From Anomaloglossus baeobatrachus (lineage: Eukaryota > Chordata > Amphibia > Anura > Aromobatidae): a stretch of DNA of 64,000 nt. The position numbers and the translations under genes are program-made. Each line of letters begins with the position of its first letter. Position 1 is the stretch's first letter. Of this stretch, positions 63,101 to 64,000 are shown one piece after another. The notes below the pieces were generated by a model, which saw only the letters and a program-made list of their open reading frames with translations, had not been told where the DNA came from and made no database searches. The stretch covers positions 217,096,128-217,160,127 of the forward strand of contig NC_134358.1 in assembly GCF_048569485.1 (NCBI RefSeq). Direction: 5' to 3'.

Positions 63101-63970
63101 TACATTAACGCAAATTAAATATATGAAAAATGAAAAATAGTTGGTCCATATTTGAACTGTTTTTATGGTTCATCAGCTTTACTCGACATATGCTAAAAAA
63201 TCGCCTTTCCTGGTGGAGAGATTCCATGAATATTTTCTTGGTGGTGTGGATGACATGGCTGCTTGGTCAACCAACATATTTCATGTAATGAGCTTCCTTT
63301 TAGATAATGGTACAAGGTATGTTATACATTTCTAGATTTCATGGTAATTTCAGGTTGAAATTAAATCTTAAAAGGCTATTGCAACCATGAACATTTATCA
63401 CCTGTCCATGACATAGGTGATAGACATTGAATCAGTGGTGTCACCTGACATTCCTACTCCGTGTGATTTGGTTGTTTTCCTAAATCCCAAGAAGTTCCTT
63501 ACAGCAGCATTGAAGATTCTCTGCCTCCTCCTCCCTACAGCTCATGTAATACTGTGTAGGGATATTGCCAACGCTTAAGAGATTGTGGGGGTCCAAGCTA
63601 GTGGAGAAACATGAAGTTCATGTGCCCCAATAAAAAAAATCTCCAACAGGGCCCCCAACTATCATGGTTGTCTAAAAGAACTGGCCTTCTCACTCTGGCC
63701 AGAGACCATTTGGGTCCTACTGTGCTCCATGGCTCAGTCATAACTGCAAACCCTGCACCCCCTATAGTTACATACCAGGACCCCTTTTGATCTAACATGT
63801 GGCACATATTTTATGAATATGCGATAATTGTTCATGGCTGAAATATTCTCTTAATTATACATGTCTTATAACAATGTAGCCTCAGTTTTCTACATTTCGT
63901 TTAGTGGCTGCTACATGCCTGAGAATCCACTCTTCATTCAGTGCAATGTGCAGAAGAGAGAATATAATCT
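20108..63970 (+). CDS. GPLD1: Phosphatidylinositol-glycan-specific phospholipase D (exons 1-11 of a longer gene)
   Basis: GPLD1 is a secreted, zinc-dependent enzyme that cleaves the inositol-phosphate bond of GPI anchors. Eleven plus-strand exons join in frame into about 292 codons: a short signal peptide ([13 protein letters not shown]), then the catalytic domain. Runs such as [60 protein letters not shown] and PENPLFIQC follow the vertebrate protein in order. From memory of mutagenesis in human, His29, His125, His133 and His158 are needed for activity; the matching His residues in STH, SHQ, SWHS and EAH are all present. The C-terminal integrin-like beta-propeller repeats would be in exons beyond the window. 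Introns range from 81 bp (intron 9) to 14.6 kb (intron 1). No stop or broken splice site was seen, so it looks functional. Confidence 0.95.
20196..20668. other. GPLD1 intron 1, first part, nothing recognised
   Basis: AT-rich intron sequence, with no exon or repeat family seen. Confidence 0.5.
20669..23311. mobile_element. Large palindromic element, 2.6 kb
   Basis: The arms of about 1.3 kb are reverse complements around a centre near 21990. The outer ends are GGCCTGCAACACACATCCGT and the complement of AAGGCCTAAAACACACATCC. Paired blocks include GGGCGTGTCTATACTGTG with its partner near 22710, and TTGCCCTGGTGCGTTGGCAA (21551) with its partner near 22455. It shares the AAAATCCTTTATT and TTATTACCCCGATTTGCC type blocks with the 13-17 kb palindrome. 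Non-coding. A GTCGGTCG-rich patch lies at 21004-21080. Confidence 0.8.
23495..24144. mobile_element. Palindromic MITE with GGCCTCTGCCACAC ends
   Basis: The left end is GGCCTCTGCCACACTCACGT and the right end is the complement of GGCCTGTGCCACACATCCGT. It is flanked by TAA on both sides, as in Harbinger-type insertions. It is rich in ACGTG and CACGTG words. About 650 bp, non-coding. Confidence 0.75.
24325..24605. mobile_element. Palindromic repeat, about 280 bp
   Basis: GTTTACCTGCCCAGGCCACA and GAATCAAATGCA near 24365 pair with their complements near 24540-24570. The outer parts (AAATTCACAGAAACAAAGG) also pair. Non-coding MITE-like hairpin. Confidence 0.6.
24796..25446 (+). repeat. Element A 5' LTR
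   Basis: It starts TGTAGTGGG and ends CACTTCA. It contains a polyadenylation signal AATAAA at 25258-25263 whose last A is the first base of an ATG that opens the long frame. Confidence 0.92.
25263..27029 (+). CDS. Element A protein: basic region, then a cold-shock-like domain
   Basis: A 588-residue open frame that starts inside the 5' LTR; later Met codons at 25446, 25855 or 25891 are also possible starts. Residues about 120-180 are very basic ([27 protein letters not shown]), suggesting nucleic-acid binding. Residues about 378-450 match a cold-shock domain: [15 protein letters not shown] (RNP1-like), [10 protein letters not shown] (RNP2-like position), [12 protein letters not shown] and RGLFAVAV. 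The tail is rich in Pro and Ala. No zinc knuckle, capsid-like fold or enzyme motif is recognised. The frame is open throughout. I infer an RNA-binding or packaging role; the function is unknown. Confidence 0.8.
   Translation: MSVFMHLNFCLKTLYASAGERDVTPCTFKSVPEVEEVVEPGVCLSTSATTTRPEVPLGHHFMWRSRQDPSLLPGTQEAEDQVVPEVQDPDYGRRVPWWEENTGPVALDRAQEEEKARKVGAERRAWGWPVPKRRYGVLRPKRGGASSRALRKTYKVGGVRKRKKYRRGGVKRKREAGGGFCLRAGNRSPPPFSSVCVMTLPLATIQRLEMAALGQPEELATTMALISLGRGRPRFAPASEAALVDLPTGPGGSTRPDKVSWKTTWDAQTGSTITEVRAVYATPSGSRPGVTAFPWETSQLDAAAPPSAPVSEPAEDFAERLEKDHRGFVWDTVVVPPAEPHPREPSPKLDPVQERLLAENLVRKMLSGPGGEELALQFTTGVVVKFNQKEGYGFIREISTGDDYFYNRVHLDVEGLPRRLHTLWPGEKVQFLPDAGSRGLFAVAVNRMPTTREAELWQEELEWEEQQERRRSHARPVPSEPSRPRRIMAAAPETATEPTPDPEKIPSVVAVTQNVTNKPVIMLDASPPAPPPSRAATPSPPRGATAAAPVEPPFAPVSFRRIRRQPGQSLGAYIQAQAEEWKRAWPPE
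27113..27257 (+). repeat. Four tandem units between ORF and PPT in element A
   Basis: About four copies of a 36-38 bp unit built on AGACCGGGAGCGCTATTGAG and CCTCCGGGCGC. They lie between the stop codon and the polypurine tract. The GC-rich units could form stem-loops in the RNA. Confidence 0.75.
27358..28006 (+). repeat. Element A 3' LTR
   Basis: Near-identical to the 5' LTR, with the same AATAAATG arrangement near 27818-27825. Confidence 0.92.
28221..28787. mobile_element. MITE with TGCGGGCGTCAC ends
   Basis: The terminal inverted repeat is TGCGGGCGTCAC and the element is flanked by TAA on both sides (28218-28220, 28788-28790). The core contains GGCCAATAGTAGCGGAGGGG followed by CGGAGATGAGCGGGACG, shared with MITEs at 15.1, 44.0 and 53.9 kb. 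About 570 bp, non-coding. Confidence 0.8.
28802..29071. mobile_element. Short palindromic MITE
   Basis: The end ATAAATCATCTAC is inverted at the right as GTAGATGATTTAC. Inner blocks around CACAGACAGCACA and TGTGCTGTCTGTG also pair. Non-coding. Confidence 0.55.
29100..30115. repeat. Dispersed frog repeat (TTAACCCCTTAACGAC start)
   Basis: It starts TTTAACCCCTTAACGACAGA and carries tandemly similar blocks with TCTGAGAGCTATAAT (29670) and TAATGAGAGCTGTAGC (29998). A related kind of sequence lies at 58.1-59.4 kb. I recall it as a common amphibian repeat. The class is unclear. Confidence 0.4.
30609..32480. mobile_element. hAT-type non-autonomous transposon carrying a minisatellite
   Basis: The ends are CAGGGCCGGCG and the complement CGGCCCTG, flanked by the perfect 8-bp duplication ACTGAAGA (30601-30608, 32481-32488), the hAT hallmark. 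The inner ends also pair loosely (GGGCCCACTCGG with GGGGCCCACTGGG). No transposase is present. About two thirds of the element is a tandem array. Confidence 0.88.
31014..32275. repeat. 25-bp minisatellite, about 50 copies
   Basis: The unit is TGTGTGTATGTATATAGCAG plus AGCTA (25 bp), with variants of T/G at one position and some shortened units (e.g. near 32010-32160). It lies entirely inside the hAT element. Confidence 0.92.
32657..34450. mobile_element. Palindromic MITE with GGGAACCTGTCA ends, split by solo LTR 3
   Basis: The left end GGGAACCTGTCAAGTGCAAC is inverted at the right (GCACCTGACAGGTTCCC). The inner blocks CACCCAGAAC and TAGGCAGGGATTAG also pair. Once the solo LTR is set aside it is about 730 bp. 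A well-known type of amphibian repeat. No target duplication was seen. Confidence 0.75.
33180..34244 (+). mobile_element. Solo LTR 3 of the 1.1 kb family (fossil)
   Basis: It begins TGACTCGCCC and ends AGGGCGCCACA, flanked by CTAA on both sides (33176-33179, 34245-34248). It shares GTTCGTGACGCCACC near 33308 with its relatives. More diverged than the others, so probably older. Confidence 0.8.
34451..34836. other. GPLD1 intron 1, last part, nothing recognised
   Basis: Plain intron sequence leading into the exon 2 acceptor. Confidence 0.5.
34837..34892 (+). CDS. GPLD1: GPLD1 exon 2
   Basis: This 56-bp exon encodes [18 protein letters not shown] after completing the split codon from exon 1. 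The acceptor is a T-rich tract ending TTACAG. The donor GTACTG is weaker than consensus but is followed in frame by exon 3. Confidence 0.93.
34893..36000. other. GPLD1 intron 2, first part, nothing recognised
   Basis: AT-rich. No repeat family or conserved frame was identified. Confidence 0.5.
36001..36055. repeat. (TTA)n microsatellite
   Basis: A T run followed by about ten TTA/ATT units with a few changes. Confidence 0.9.
36060..36194. repeat. Worn minisatellite, left part (continues at 41183-41520)
   Basis: Loose units of about 35-45 bp built on ATACTGTATATAGGGAGCTG plus GGGCC. The same array resumes after element B, showing that the element inserted into it. Confidence 0.65.
36195..37320 (+). 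repeat. Element B 5' LTR
   Basis: It starts TGTGGCGCCCCTGACC and ends GGGGCTTCACA. It holds an internal GTGGCGTCACGA (37215-37226) that resembles the primer site about 110 bp downstream. Confidence 0.93.
37688..39451 (+). CDS. Element B protein: Ala-rich repeats, then a cold-shock-like domain
   Basis: A 587-residue open frame with a good start context (AAGATGG). Residues 1-55 look helical ([19 protein letters not shown]). Residues about 95-265 are imperfect Ala-rich repeats of about 30 residues containing QAAA and GAAR/GPAR. A short motif, [18 protein letters not shown], follows at about 297-314, then a Pro-rich linker and an Arg-rich stretch ([10 protein letters not shown]). Residues about 468-540 match a cold-shock domain: [41 protein letters not shown] and YALDVTP. 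The tail is acidic. No zinc knuckle or enzyme motif. The function is unknown; RNA binding is inferred from the domain. Confidence 0.82.
   Translation: MKMASEDRSPEPGSAAWWARELAQFSDRLEARIVQQIREGRAELLEMAAAVQAYERGTARRVPDRAATTQTPMMLPMGESCDAPASASAPTPAAMPAVPGEMPGAATLNQAAATPGAARQPQAAAAMPCPARKDPAATATLLHAAGVTLTQAAAMLGPARQDPTAAATFVRAASEVLNQAAATSGAARQAQIAAATSSPACTDPIAAATPIQAAAAMPCPARQEPATVAMAAKTPAATLIETATATLIQAAAMQGTAHKDKTVQSFTPACKARADTAPQSKEVPARKSLLGEDLEYWKLKADLEAQFPQEMVDRYLLPPHTPRKTLEISTPKSPPPWPADEHPSPALPQQECSEELRGRGGQKAEELTPEPSAVDPCPEPEMLPYSRWDEESPTPSAEEDLSRYITWEPASGEIAARQDPARRTRRRSRTRDPPAQQSPDKKDEVTARDLEEKRSLRRAKSQVRGPLCRGIVEEFSLKSGYGFIVAPGMKEGIFVNRRDVRAHLPRGHPGRNLQMGDSVEFTKHQGERGWYALDVTPCSRNPYRNKEEEERKDKEPIDETTTDDDRDGESNRCHSPTGPSPGEEESV
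39639..39900 (+). repeat. Tandem repeats between ORF and PPT in element B
   Basis: A unit of about 41 bp containing CTGGCTCGCCTGCAACCAGG occurs about 2.3 times (39639-39733). A second block containing CTCTACATCCTGCCAGAAG occurs twice, about 80 bp apart. The placement matches the tandem units in element A, although the sequences differ. Confidence 0.75.
40057..41182 (+). repeat. Element B 3' LTR
   Basis: Same length as the 5' LTR and about 99.6 percent identical by eye. Confidence 0.93.
41183..41520. repeat. Worn minisatellite, right part
   Basis: Continuation of the array at 36060-36194, with blocks such as CATCATACTGTATATAGGGA and GCTGTGGGGCC. Degenerate. Confidence 0.65.
41521..41843. other. 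GPLD1 intron 2 sequence, nothing recognised
   Basis: No gene or clear repeat. It ends in TTAG, the target duplication of the next solo LTR. Confidence 0.45.
41844..43028 (+). mobile_element. Solo LTR 4 of the 1.1 kb family (fossil)
   Basis: It begins TGTCGCAGGTGG and ends GGGCGTCACA, flanked by TTAG on both sides (41840-41843, 43029-43032). It is closest to solo LTR 2 in the GACGCCACCCACGGGT and GGGATCCCGGGAGCGATGGC blocks. Confidence 0.9.
43150..43850 (-). mobile_element. LINE 3' part, L2/CR1-like (5'-truncated)
   Basis: On the minus strand the sequence encodes the end of an ORF2-like protein (e.g. [20 protein letters not shown] and [17 protein letters not shown] near 43565-43368), followed by a 3' tail with GCGCCATGGAATAAATGGCG. 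These are typical of the C-terminus and tail of L2/CR1-type LINEs in frogs. It is 5'-truncated and has frame damage, as usual for old copies. It lies antisense in GPLD1 intron 2. Confidence 0.75.
43957..44515. mobile_element. MITE with AGCGGGCTTTACACG ends
   Basis: The left end AGCGGGCTTTACACGCTACA is inverted at the right (TGTAACGTGTAAAGCAGGCT). The core has ACGTCCCGCTCATCTCCGCC and CCGCTTCTATTGGCC, shared with three other MITEs here. The left flank is TAA and the right is TAC. Non-coding. Confidence 0.75.
44516..45239. other. GPLD1 intron 2, last part
   Basis: The segment 44690-44830 holds weak repeats of a CATAGTATGATTGC-like word, probably an inverted relic of the 36-41 kb minisatellite type. 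Nothing else was recognised before the exon 3 acceptor. Confidence 0.4.
45240..45318 (+). CDS. GPLD1: GPLD1 exon 3
   Basis: This exon encodes [20 protein letters not shown] and continues QDLCRE. I placed the acceptor at ACCAG before TTATTG because the protein needs the leading Leu-Leu. The later CAG inside the exon would drop three residues. The donor GTGAGT starts at 45319. Confidence 0.92.
45530..45790 (-). repeat. Possible tRNA-like SINE fragment
   Basis: The minus strand contains GTGGCTTAATGGTAGAGCTG, which resembles a tRNA A-box region, near 45710-45690. No good B box was found. It looks like a worn SINE rather than a tRNA gene. Confidence 0.35.
45893..45927. repeat. (TA)n tract, left of the Gmr1-like insertion
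   Basis: A TA repeat that resumes at 51164-51200 after the LTR element. It is therefore the insertion target, with ATAT or ATATAT as the duplication. Confidence 0.85.
45928..46242 (-). repeat. Gmr1-like element 3' LTR
   Basis: 315 bp, apparently identical to the other LTR. Confidence 0.95.
46165..50796 (-). CDS. Gag-Pol polyprotein of the Gmr1-like element (Gag-PR-IN-RT-RH)
   Basis: A single 1543-residue frame; Met22 (50733) is the likelier start. Residues about 30-135 are four Gln-rich coiled-coil repeats of about 24 residues ([12 protein letters not shown]). Residues about 170-320 look like capsid, and 239-320 resemble the SCAN domain ([36 protein letters not shown]). A CCHC knuckle is at 388-401 ([14 protein letters not shown]) and protease LDSG at 451-454. 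Integrase follows: zinc-binding [10 protein letters not shown] with CETCPEC, core [14 protein letters not shown] and [14 protein letters not shown]. Then reverse transcriptase ([24 protein letters not shown]) and RNase H ([19 protein letters not shown]). It looks complete and no envelope gene is present. Confidence 0.93.
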   Translation of the reverse strand: MTQLRMSWIRAAILQPKPGDAMEDILKHLAQANAQQQQANAQQLQTNAHLLQSLQVQEKKLQEQLDQANARQQQSLQVQVKMHQEQMEQANARQQQSLQVQDKRHQEQMEQANARQQQALQLQEKRHQEQMVLLAKSIRAGPAATTPGPGDDGSVRKAVRQALQKMTPGDDVEAFLAVFERVAEREKLPTPQWAEVLSPYLTGEPQKAYLDLGTEDAIDYVTLKAEILARLGVNTYVRAQRVNQWFYEEAKPVRSQAYDLLHLVKKWLQPDTLSPAQMVERVVVDRFVRTLPVTVQRWVGQGDPSTLDQLVSLVERHVATQDLIRDTETLRTARRSGPSKPRAKDPPLTTVQESPTVPSEAAAAIPEVRKVLYPKRQPVKGVSVPIRCWRCQRVGHMEAQCPLTTEPMDCGVTRRGSMYAQVVCTADLVSPETEPHLCQIQVNGCPVTGLLDSGSLVTLVRSTLRAKVKATGRTVGVVCIHGDRHDYPTGIVTITAPCGQVQHEVGLLNTLPYDVILGRDLPYFWTLWRGPPKSPQILVGPGPEPYNPESGTPAVGVTMIGTECEPDRSPLEVLAGEAETVEPIPELEASPDTFGTAQLQDPTLIHARSRVTVVDGVAQLPSAQVRYPHFALKQDLLYRVDEIRGVGVEQLVVPQPHRRRVLDLAHKHLMSGHLGVKKTQERILQRFYWPGVFGEVKRFCETCPECQLTAPLTHFRSPLVPLPIIEVPFERIGMDLVGPLVKSARGHQHILVIVDYATRYPEAIPLRHTAAKLIARELFAVFCRVGLPKEILTDQGTPFMSKVTKELCRLLQIKQLRTSVYHPQTDGLVERFNKTLKTMLRRVISKDGKDWDMMLPYLMFAIREVPQASTGFSPFELLYGRHPRGLLDLAKETWEQEPTPHKSVIEHILGMQNRISAVMPIVKEHLQEAQAAQSGRYNRQATVRTFKPGDRVLVLIPTAESKFLAQWQGPYEIKERVGVVNYKVLQPGRRKPEQIYHVNLLKPWQERESLMAVFSPPPSSSGRSHPAPATSGEDEPEVRIGEALTKQQRREARRLVQQNPDVFSELPGRTSLIRHDIVTEPHLKVRLKSYRVPEARRQAISEEVKTMLRLGVIEKSRSEWASPIVLIPKPDGSLRFCNDFRRLNEISKFDLYPMPRVDELIDRLGQARYFTTLDLTKGYWQVPLTESAKEKTAFVTPEGLFHYVVLPFGLHGAPATFQRLMDLVLEPHQAYASAYLDDIIIYSSDWQTHLEQVQAVVDALRSAGLTANPKKCALGLTEARYLGYVIGQGVIKPQINKVEAIQKWPRPLTTKQVRAFLGIVGYYRRFVKDFAGLSAPLTDLLKGKKSVMVRWTPQAEDSFRALKGVLCGQPVLVNPDFRKEFIVQTDASEVGLGAVLSQVVQGEEHPVTFLSRKLTPPERNYSVVEKECLAIKWALESLRYYLLGRQFRLVTDRSPLVWMRSAKERNARVTRWFLSLQNFRFTVEHRAGRLLGNADALSRGPCLMAGVQPRTLELRGGVCETVTGVIYDGRYVSPRLCSLHDRK
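50849..51163 (-). repeat. Gmr1-like element 5' LTR
   Basis: 315 bp. On the minus strand it is followed after two bases by the primer site TGGTGGAGAATGCGGGCAT, which matches the 3' end of a vertebrate tRNA-Ala as I recall it. Confidence 0.95.
51185..51400 (-). repeat. Probable tRNA-derived SINE fragment
   Basis: The minus strand reads TAGCTCACCACCTAGGGCTG (A-box-like), and 25-30 nt later TTGCTGGTTTGATTCTAAGG (B-box-like). The spacing fits a tRNA-type head. The cloverleaf is poor, so a SINE is likelier than a gene. Confidence 0.4.
51401..52051. other. GPLD1 intron 3, last part, nothing recognised
   Basis: Plain AT-rich intron before exon 4. Confidence 0.5.
52052..52149 (+). CDS. GPLD1: GPLD1 exon 4
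   Basis: This exon encodes [20 protein letters not shown] and continues [13 protein letters not shown]. The acceptor is TCTTTAG and the donor is GTATTA. Residues HDVSE-HWTPFL are strongly conserved in the family. Intron 4 after it is only 157 bp. Confidence 0.94.
52307..52417 (+). CDS. GPLD1: GPLD1 exon 5 (two conserved His)
   Basis: This exon has 37 codons, [20 protein letters not shown], then [17 protein letters not shown]. It carries the SH and SWHS histidines expected to bind zinc. The acceptor is GATACAG and the donor GTAAGT; both junctions are phase 0. Confidence 0.95.
52613..52695. mobile_element. 83-bp TTAA-type (piggyBac-like) MITE
   Basis: The inverted repeat CACTAGAACTACTG is perfect and flanked by TTAA on both sides (52609-52612, 52696-52699). 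Removing the insert and one TTAA gives a sequence matching the inner part of the opposite Tc1 end (GAACAGTTAAGTAAGTTGAA), which supports the insertion model. Confidence 0.85.
52972..53894 (+). pseudogene. Tc1 transposase pseudogene
   Basis: Reading begins [20 protein letters not shown] and [16 protein letters not shown] (helix-turn-helix), then hits a stop after a frameshift near 53085. Later pieces give [33 protein letters not shown] (around the second catalytic Asp) and [15 protein letters not shown] with the final Glu. It ends [10 protein letters not shown]. Several frameshifts and stops make it inactive. The family is about 340 residues when intact. Confidence 0.85.
53905..54483. mobile_element. 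Intact MITE with GGGTACTTTGCACG ends
   Basis: The ends GGGTACTTTGCACGCTGCGA and its complement are flanked by ACTTA on both sides (53900-53904, 54484-54488). 579 bp. The core has ACGTCCCGCTCATCTCCGCC and CCGCTTCTATTGG. It is a reference copy for the split one at 15081-16857. Confidence 0.85.
55012..56086 (+). mobile_element. Solo LTR 5 of the 1.1 kb family (fossil)
   Basis: It begins TGTCGGGGCCAGG and ends CAGGGCGTCACA, flanked by CAAG on both sides (55008-55011, 56087-56090). It has the shared GTCCGTGACGCCACCCGTGG block near 55384, and a poly-G run of 16 at about 55964-55979. It lies in GPLD1 intron 5. Confidence 0.88.
56215..57025. mobile_element. Worn hAT-like relative with its own tandem array
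   Basis: The right part (GAGGCCCACTGAGACTCTTT, then GCCCAGAGCCCACGATAG and CTGGAGC) parallels the right end of the hAT element at 30609-32480. The left and middle (56235-56680) are degenerate repeats built on CCCCCCAGAGCTGTATGC. The outer ends are eroded and no duplication was found. Confidence 0.55.
57179..57227 (+). CDS. GPLD1: GPLD1 exon 6
   Basis: This 49-bp exon encodes [16 protein letters not shown] plus one base. The His of EAH is the fourth conserved His. The acceptor is TTTCTCCAG and the donor GTAAAC. A MITE begins only 30 bp after the donor. Confidence 0.94.
57258..57522. mobile_element. MITE next to GPLD1 exon 6, with an 11-bp expansion
   Basis: The ends AGGCCCTGTCACACACACAG and the complement of AGGCCCCGTCACACACACAG are flanked by TAA (57255-57257, 57523-57525). 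It starts 30 bp after the exon 6 donor. Compared with its sibling at 58487-58663, it is about 90 bp longer because of a tandem array. Confidence 0.85.
57287..57401. repeat. 11-bp tandem repeat, about 10 copies
   Basis: The unit is GATCTGTGGTA and the copies are nearly perfect. The sibling MITE has only about two, so the array grew inside this copy. Confidence 0.92.
57523..58109. other. GPLD1 intron 6 sequence, nothing recognised
   Basis: AT-rich with short T and A runs. No exon or repeat family seen. Confidence 0.5.
58110..59400. repeat. Dispersed frog repeat, interrupted by a MITE
   Basis: It has TTAACCCCTTCAAGATATCC and a CTGTACATGTACGGCGCACG hairpin-like word at the start, and later AAAAAATACATATGTGTTAT followed by CGCCACATTCGTAAAAG, which I recall from a common amphibian repeat. 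The MITE at 58487-58663 splits it with a TAA duplication. The class is unclear. Confidence 0.45.
58487..58663. mobile_element. MITE, unexpanded sibling of 57258-57522
   Basis: 177 bp. The ends AGGCCACTTTACACACAGAT and its near complement are flanked by TAA (58484-58486, 58664-58666). The inner sequence (GTGGACAATCAGTGCCAGG, TTTGTGGCTGTGTACAAATG) is nearly identical to the expanded copy about 1 kb upstream. Confidence 0.88.
59401..59884. other. GPLD1 intron 6 sequence, nothing recognised
   Basis: No gene or family identified. Confidence 0.45.
59885..60060. repeat. Dispersed frog repeat (TTACATAGTTACAAAGGTTG)
   Basis: It starts TATGTTACATAGTTACAAAG and continues GTTGAAAATTAGACC and CATCTAGTTCAACC, a very common amphibian interspersed sequence in my memory. 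Probably a SINE or LINE tail. Confidence 0.5.
60068..60521. mobile_element. MITE with GCTGGGTTTACACGCTGCAA ends
   Basis: The left end and the right end (TTGCAGTGTGTAAACCCAGC) are inverted copies. The inner blocks CGTCACCGGTTTGGTGACGC and GCGTCACAAAACCGGTGACG also pair. About 450 bp, non-coding. Confidence 0.8.
60522..61209. other. GPLD1 intron 6, last part
   Basis: It holds a short (ATT)n tract at about 61141-61162. No gene or repeat family otherwise seen. Confidence 0.45.
61210..61264 (+). CDS. GPLD1: GPLD1 exon 7
   Basis: This exon encodes [18 protein letters not shown] with split codons at both ends (Gly and Trp). The acceptor is AATTTGCAG and the donor GTAAGC. Confidence 0.94.
61345..61555. 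mobile_element. Tc1-like transposon end fragment
   Basis: It contains GGGTATGGAAAGTACTCAGA, TTCACTGCAGCCATTTGATG and TGAAATATCACATGGTCATA, a terminal region common to a Tc1/mariner family in fish and frogs. One end only. Confidence 0.6.
61556..61894. other. GPLD1 intron 7 sequence, nothing recognised
   Basis: No recognisable structure. Confidence 0.4.
61895..62180. repeat. Dispersed frog repeat (GATGACCTATCC type)
   Basis: ATGACCTATCCCTATTATAG and GGTCATCAATATGACATTG at the left, and CTCATATTAATAACCTATCA at the right, recall a common amphibian palindromic repeat. A related piece is at 63370-63590. Confidence 0.5.
62181..62650. mobile_element. Palindromic MITE
   Basis: ATGGCGCCGTTCCAGCGATG near 62275 pairs with CACCGCTGGAACAGCGCCA near 62550, and CCTTTGGACTAATCAGACAT with TGATGTCTGATACGTTCGAA in the middle. 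About 450 bp, non-coding. Confidence 0.6.
62876..62983 (+). CDS. GPLD1: GPLD1 exon 8
   Basis: This exon encodes [20 protein letters not shown], then [15 protein letters not shown], with a split Leu codon at its 3' end. The acceptor is TTCTCTAAG and the donor GTGAGT. Confidence 0.94.
63068..63095 (+). CDS. GPLD1: GPLD1 exon 9 (28 bp micro-exon)
   Basis: This 28-bp exon encodes YGEYLAVSK after completing Leu. It lies between an 84-bp and an 81-bp intron. The acceptor is TTTTTTAG and the donor GTACAT. The frame through exons 8, 9 and 10 works only if it is included. Confidence 0.92.
63177..63316 (+). CDS. GPLD1: GPLD1 exon 10
   Basis: This exon encodes [20 protein letters not shown], then [20 protein letters not shown] and LLDNGT, ending in a split Ser codon. 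The acceptor is CATCAG and the donor GTATGT. It is the longest exon in the window and matches the end of the catalytic domain. Confidence 0.95.
63317..63904. other. GPLD1 intron 10
   Basis: 63370-63590 carries a worn repeat (CACCTGTCCATGACATAGGT) like that at 61895-62180. Nothing else was recognised. Confidence 0.45.
63905..63970 (+). CDS. GPLD1: GPLD1 exon 11
   Basis: This exon encodes [20 protein letters not shown] and an Asn, with split codons at both ends. The acceptor is TTCGTTTAG and the donor GTAAGT at 63971. It is the last exon before the window edge. Confidence 0.92.
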
Positions 63971-64000
63971 GTAAGTAGGAAACTTTATGTAAGTGCATTT

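Overview
The window looks like frog (anuran) nuclear DNA. It holds the 5' parts of two single-copy vertebrate genes, split into short GT-AG exons and separated by large introns and spacers filled with repeats. The mix of DIRS, Gmr1-like and other LTR elements, hAT, Tc1, piggyBac-like and palindromic MITEs, and an L2/CR1-type LINE tail fits an amphibian. I cannot name the species.

Host genes. ALDH5A1 (mitochondrial succinate-semialdehyde dehydrogenase) runs on the minus strand: exon 1 at 11315-11572, exon 2 at 8118-8201, exon 3 at 635-805; the rest lies left of the window. GPLD1 (GPI-specific phospholipase D) runs on the plus strand: eleven exons between 20108 and 63970, about 292 codons covering the signal peptide and much of the catalytic domain; the beta-propeller part lies to the right. 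From memory, the two genes are also head-to-head neighbours in human (6p22). Here the start codons are about 8.5 kb apart, and most of the gap is nested mobile DNA. All fourteen exons keep frame and splice sites, so both genes look functional.

Layout. 1-8.1 kb: ALDH5A1 introns 3 and 2, with a Tc1 end, a MITE beside exon 3, a (CA)n tract and a 5.8 kb DIRS element. 8.2-11.3 kb: intron 1 with MITEs. 11.6-12.0 kb: a probable promoter flank with repeated CCAAT boxes. 13-19.2 kb: a nested stack (large palindrome, MITE, three solo LTRs, SINE). 20.2-34.8 kb: GPLD1 intron 1, with a 2.6 kb palindrome, a complete LTR element (24796-28006) whose single ORF carries a cold-shock-like domain, a hAT element carrying a long minisatellite, and another solo LTR. 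34.9-45.2 kb: intron 2, with a second complete LTR element (36195-41182) that also encodes a cold-shock-like domain, a solo LTR and a LINE tail. 45.3-52.0 kb: intron 3, with an apparently whole Gmr1-like element (45928-51163). 52-64 kb: exons 4-11, a Tc1 copy with two younger MITEs inside it, the fifth solo LTR of its family, and several MITEs.

Most notable: two different LTR elements with no visible protease, reverse transcriptase or integrase each carry one long ORF with a cold-shock-like nucleic-acid-binding domain near its C-terminus. They have near-identical LTRs, 4-bp target duplications and clear PBS and PPT sites. This suggests a class of non-autonomous LTR elements built around a captured RNA-binding domain. 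I do not know of a description of such elements, but I could not search.
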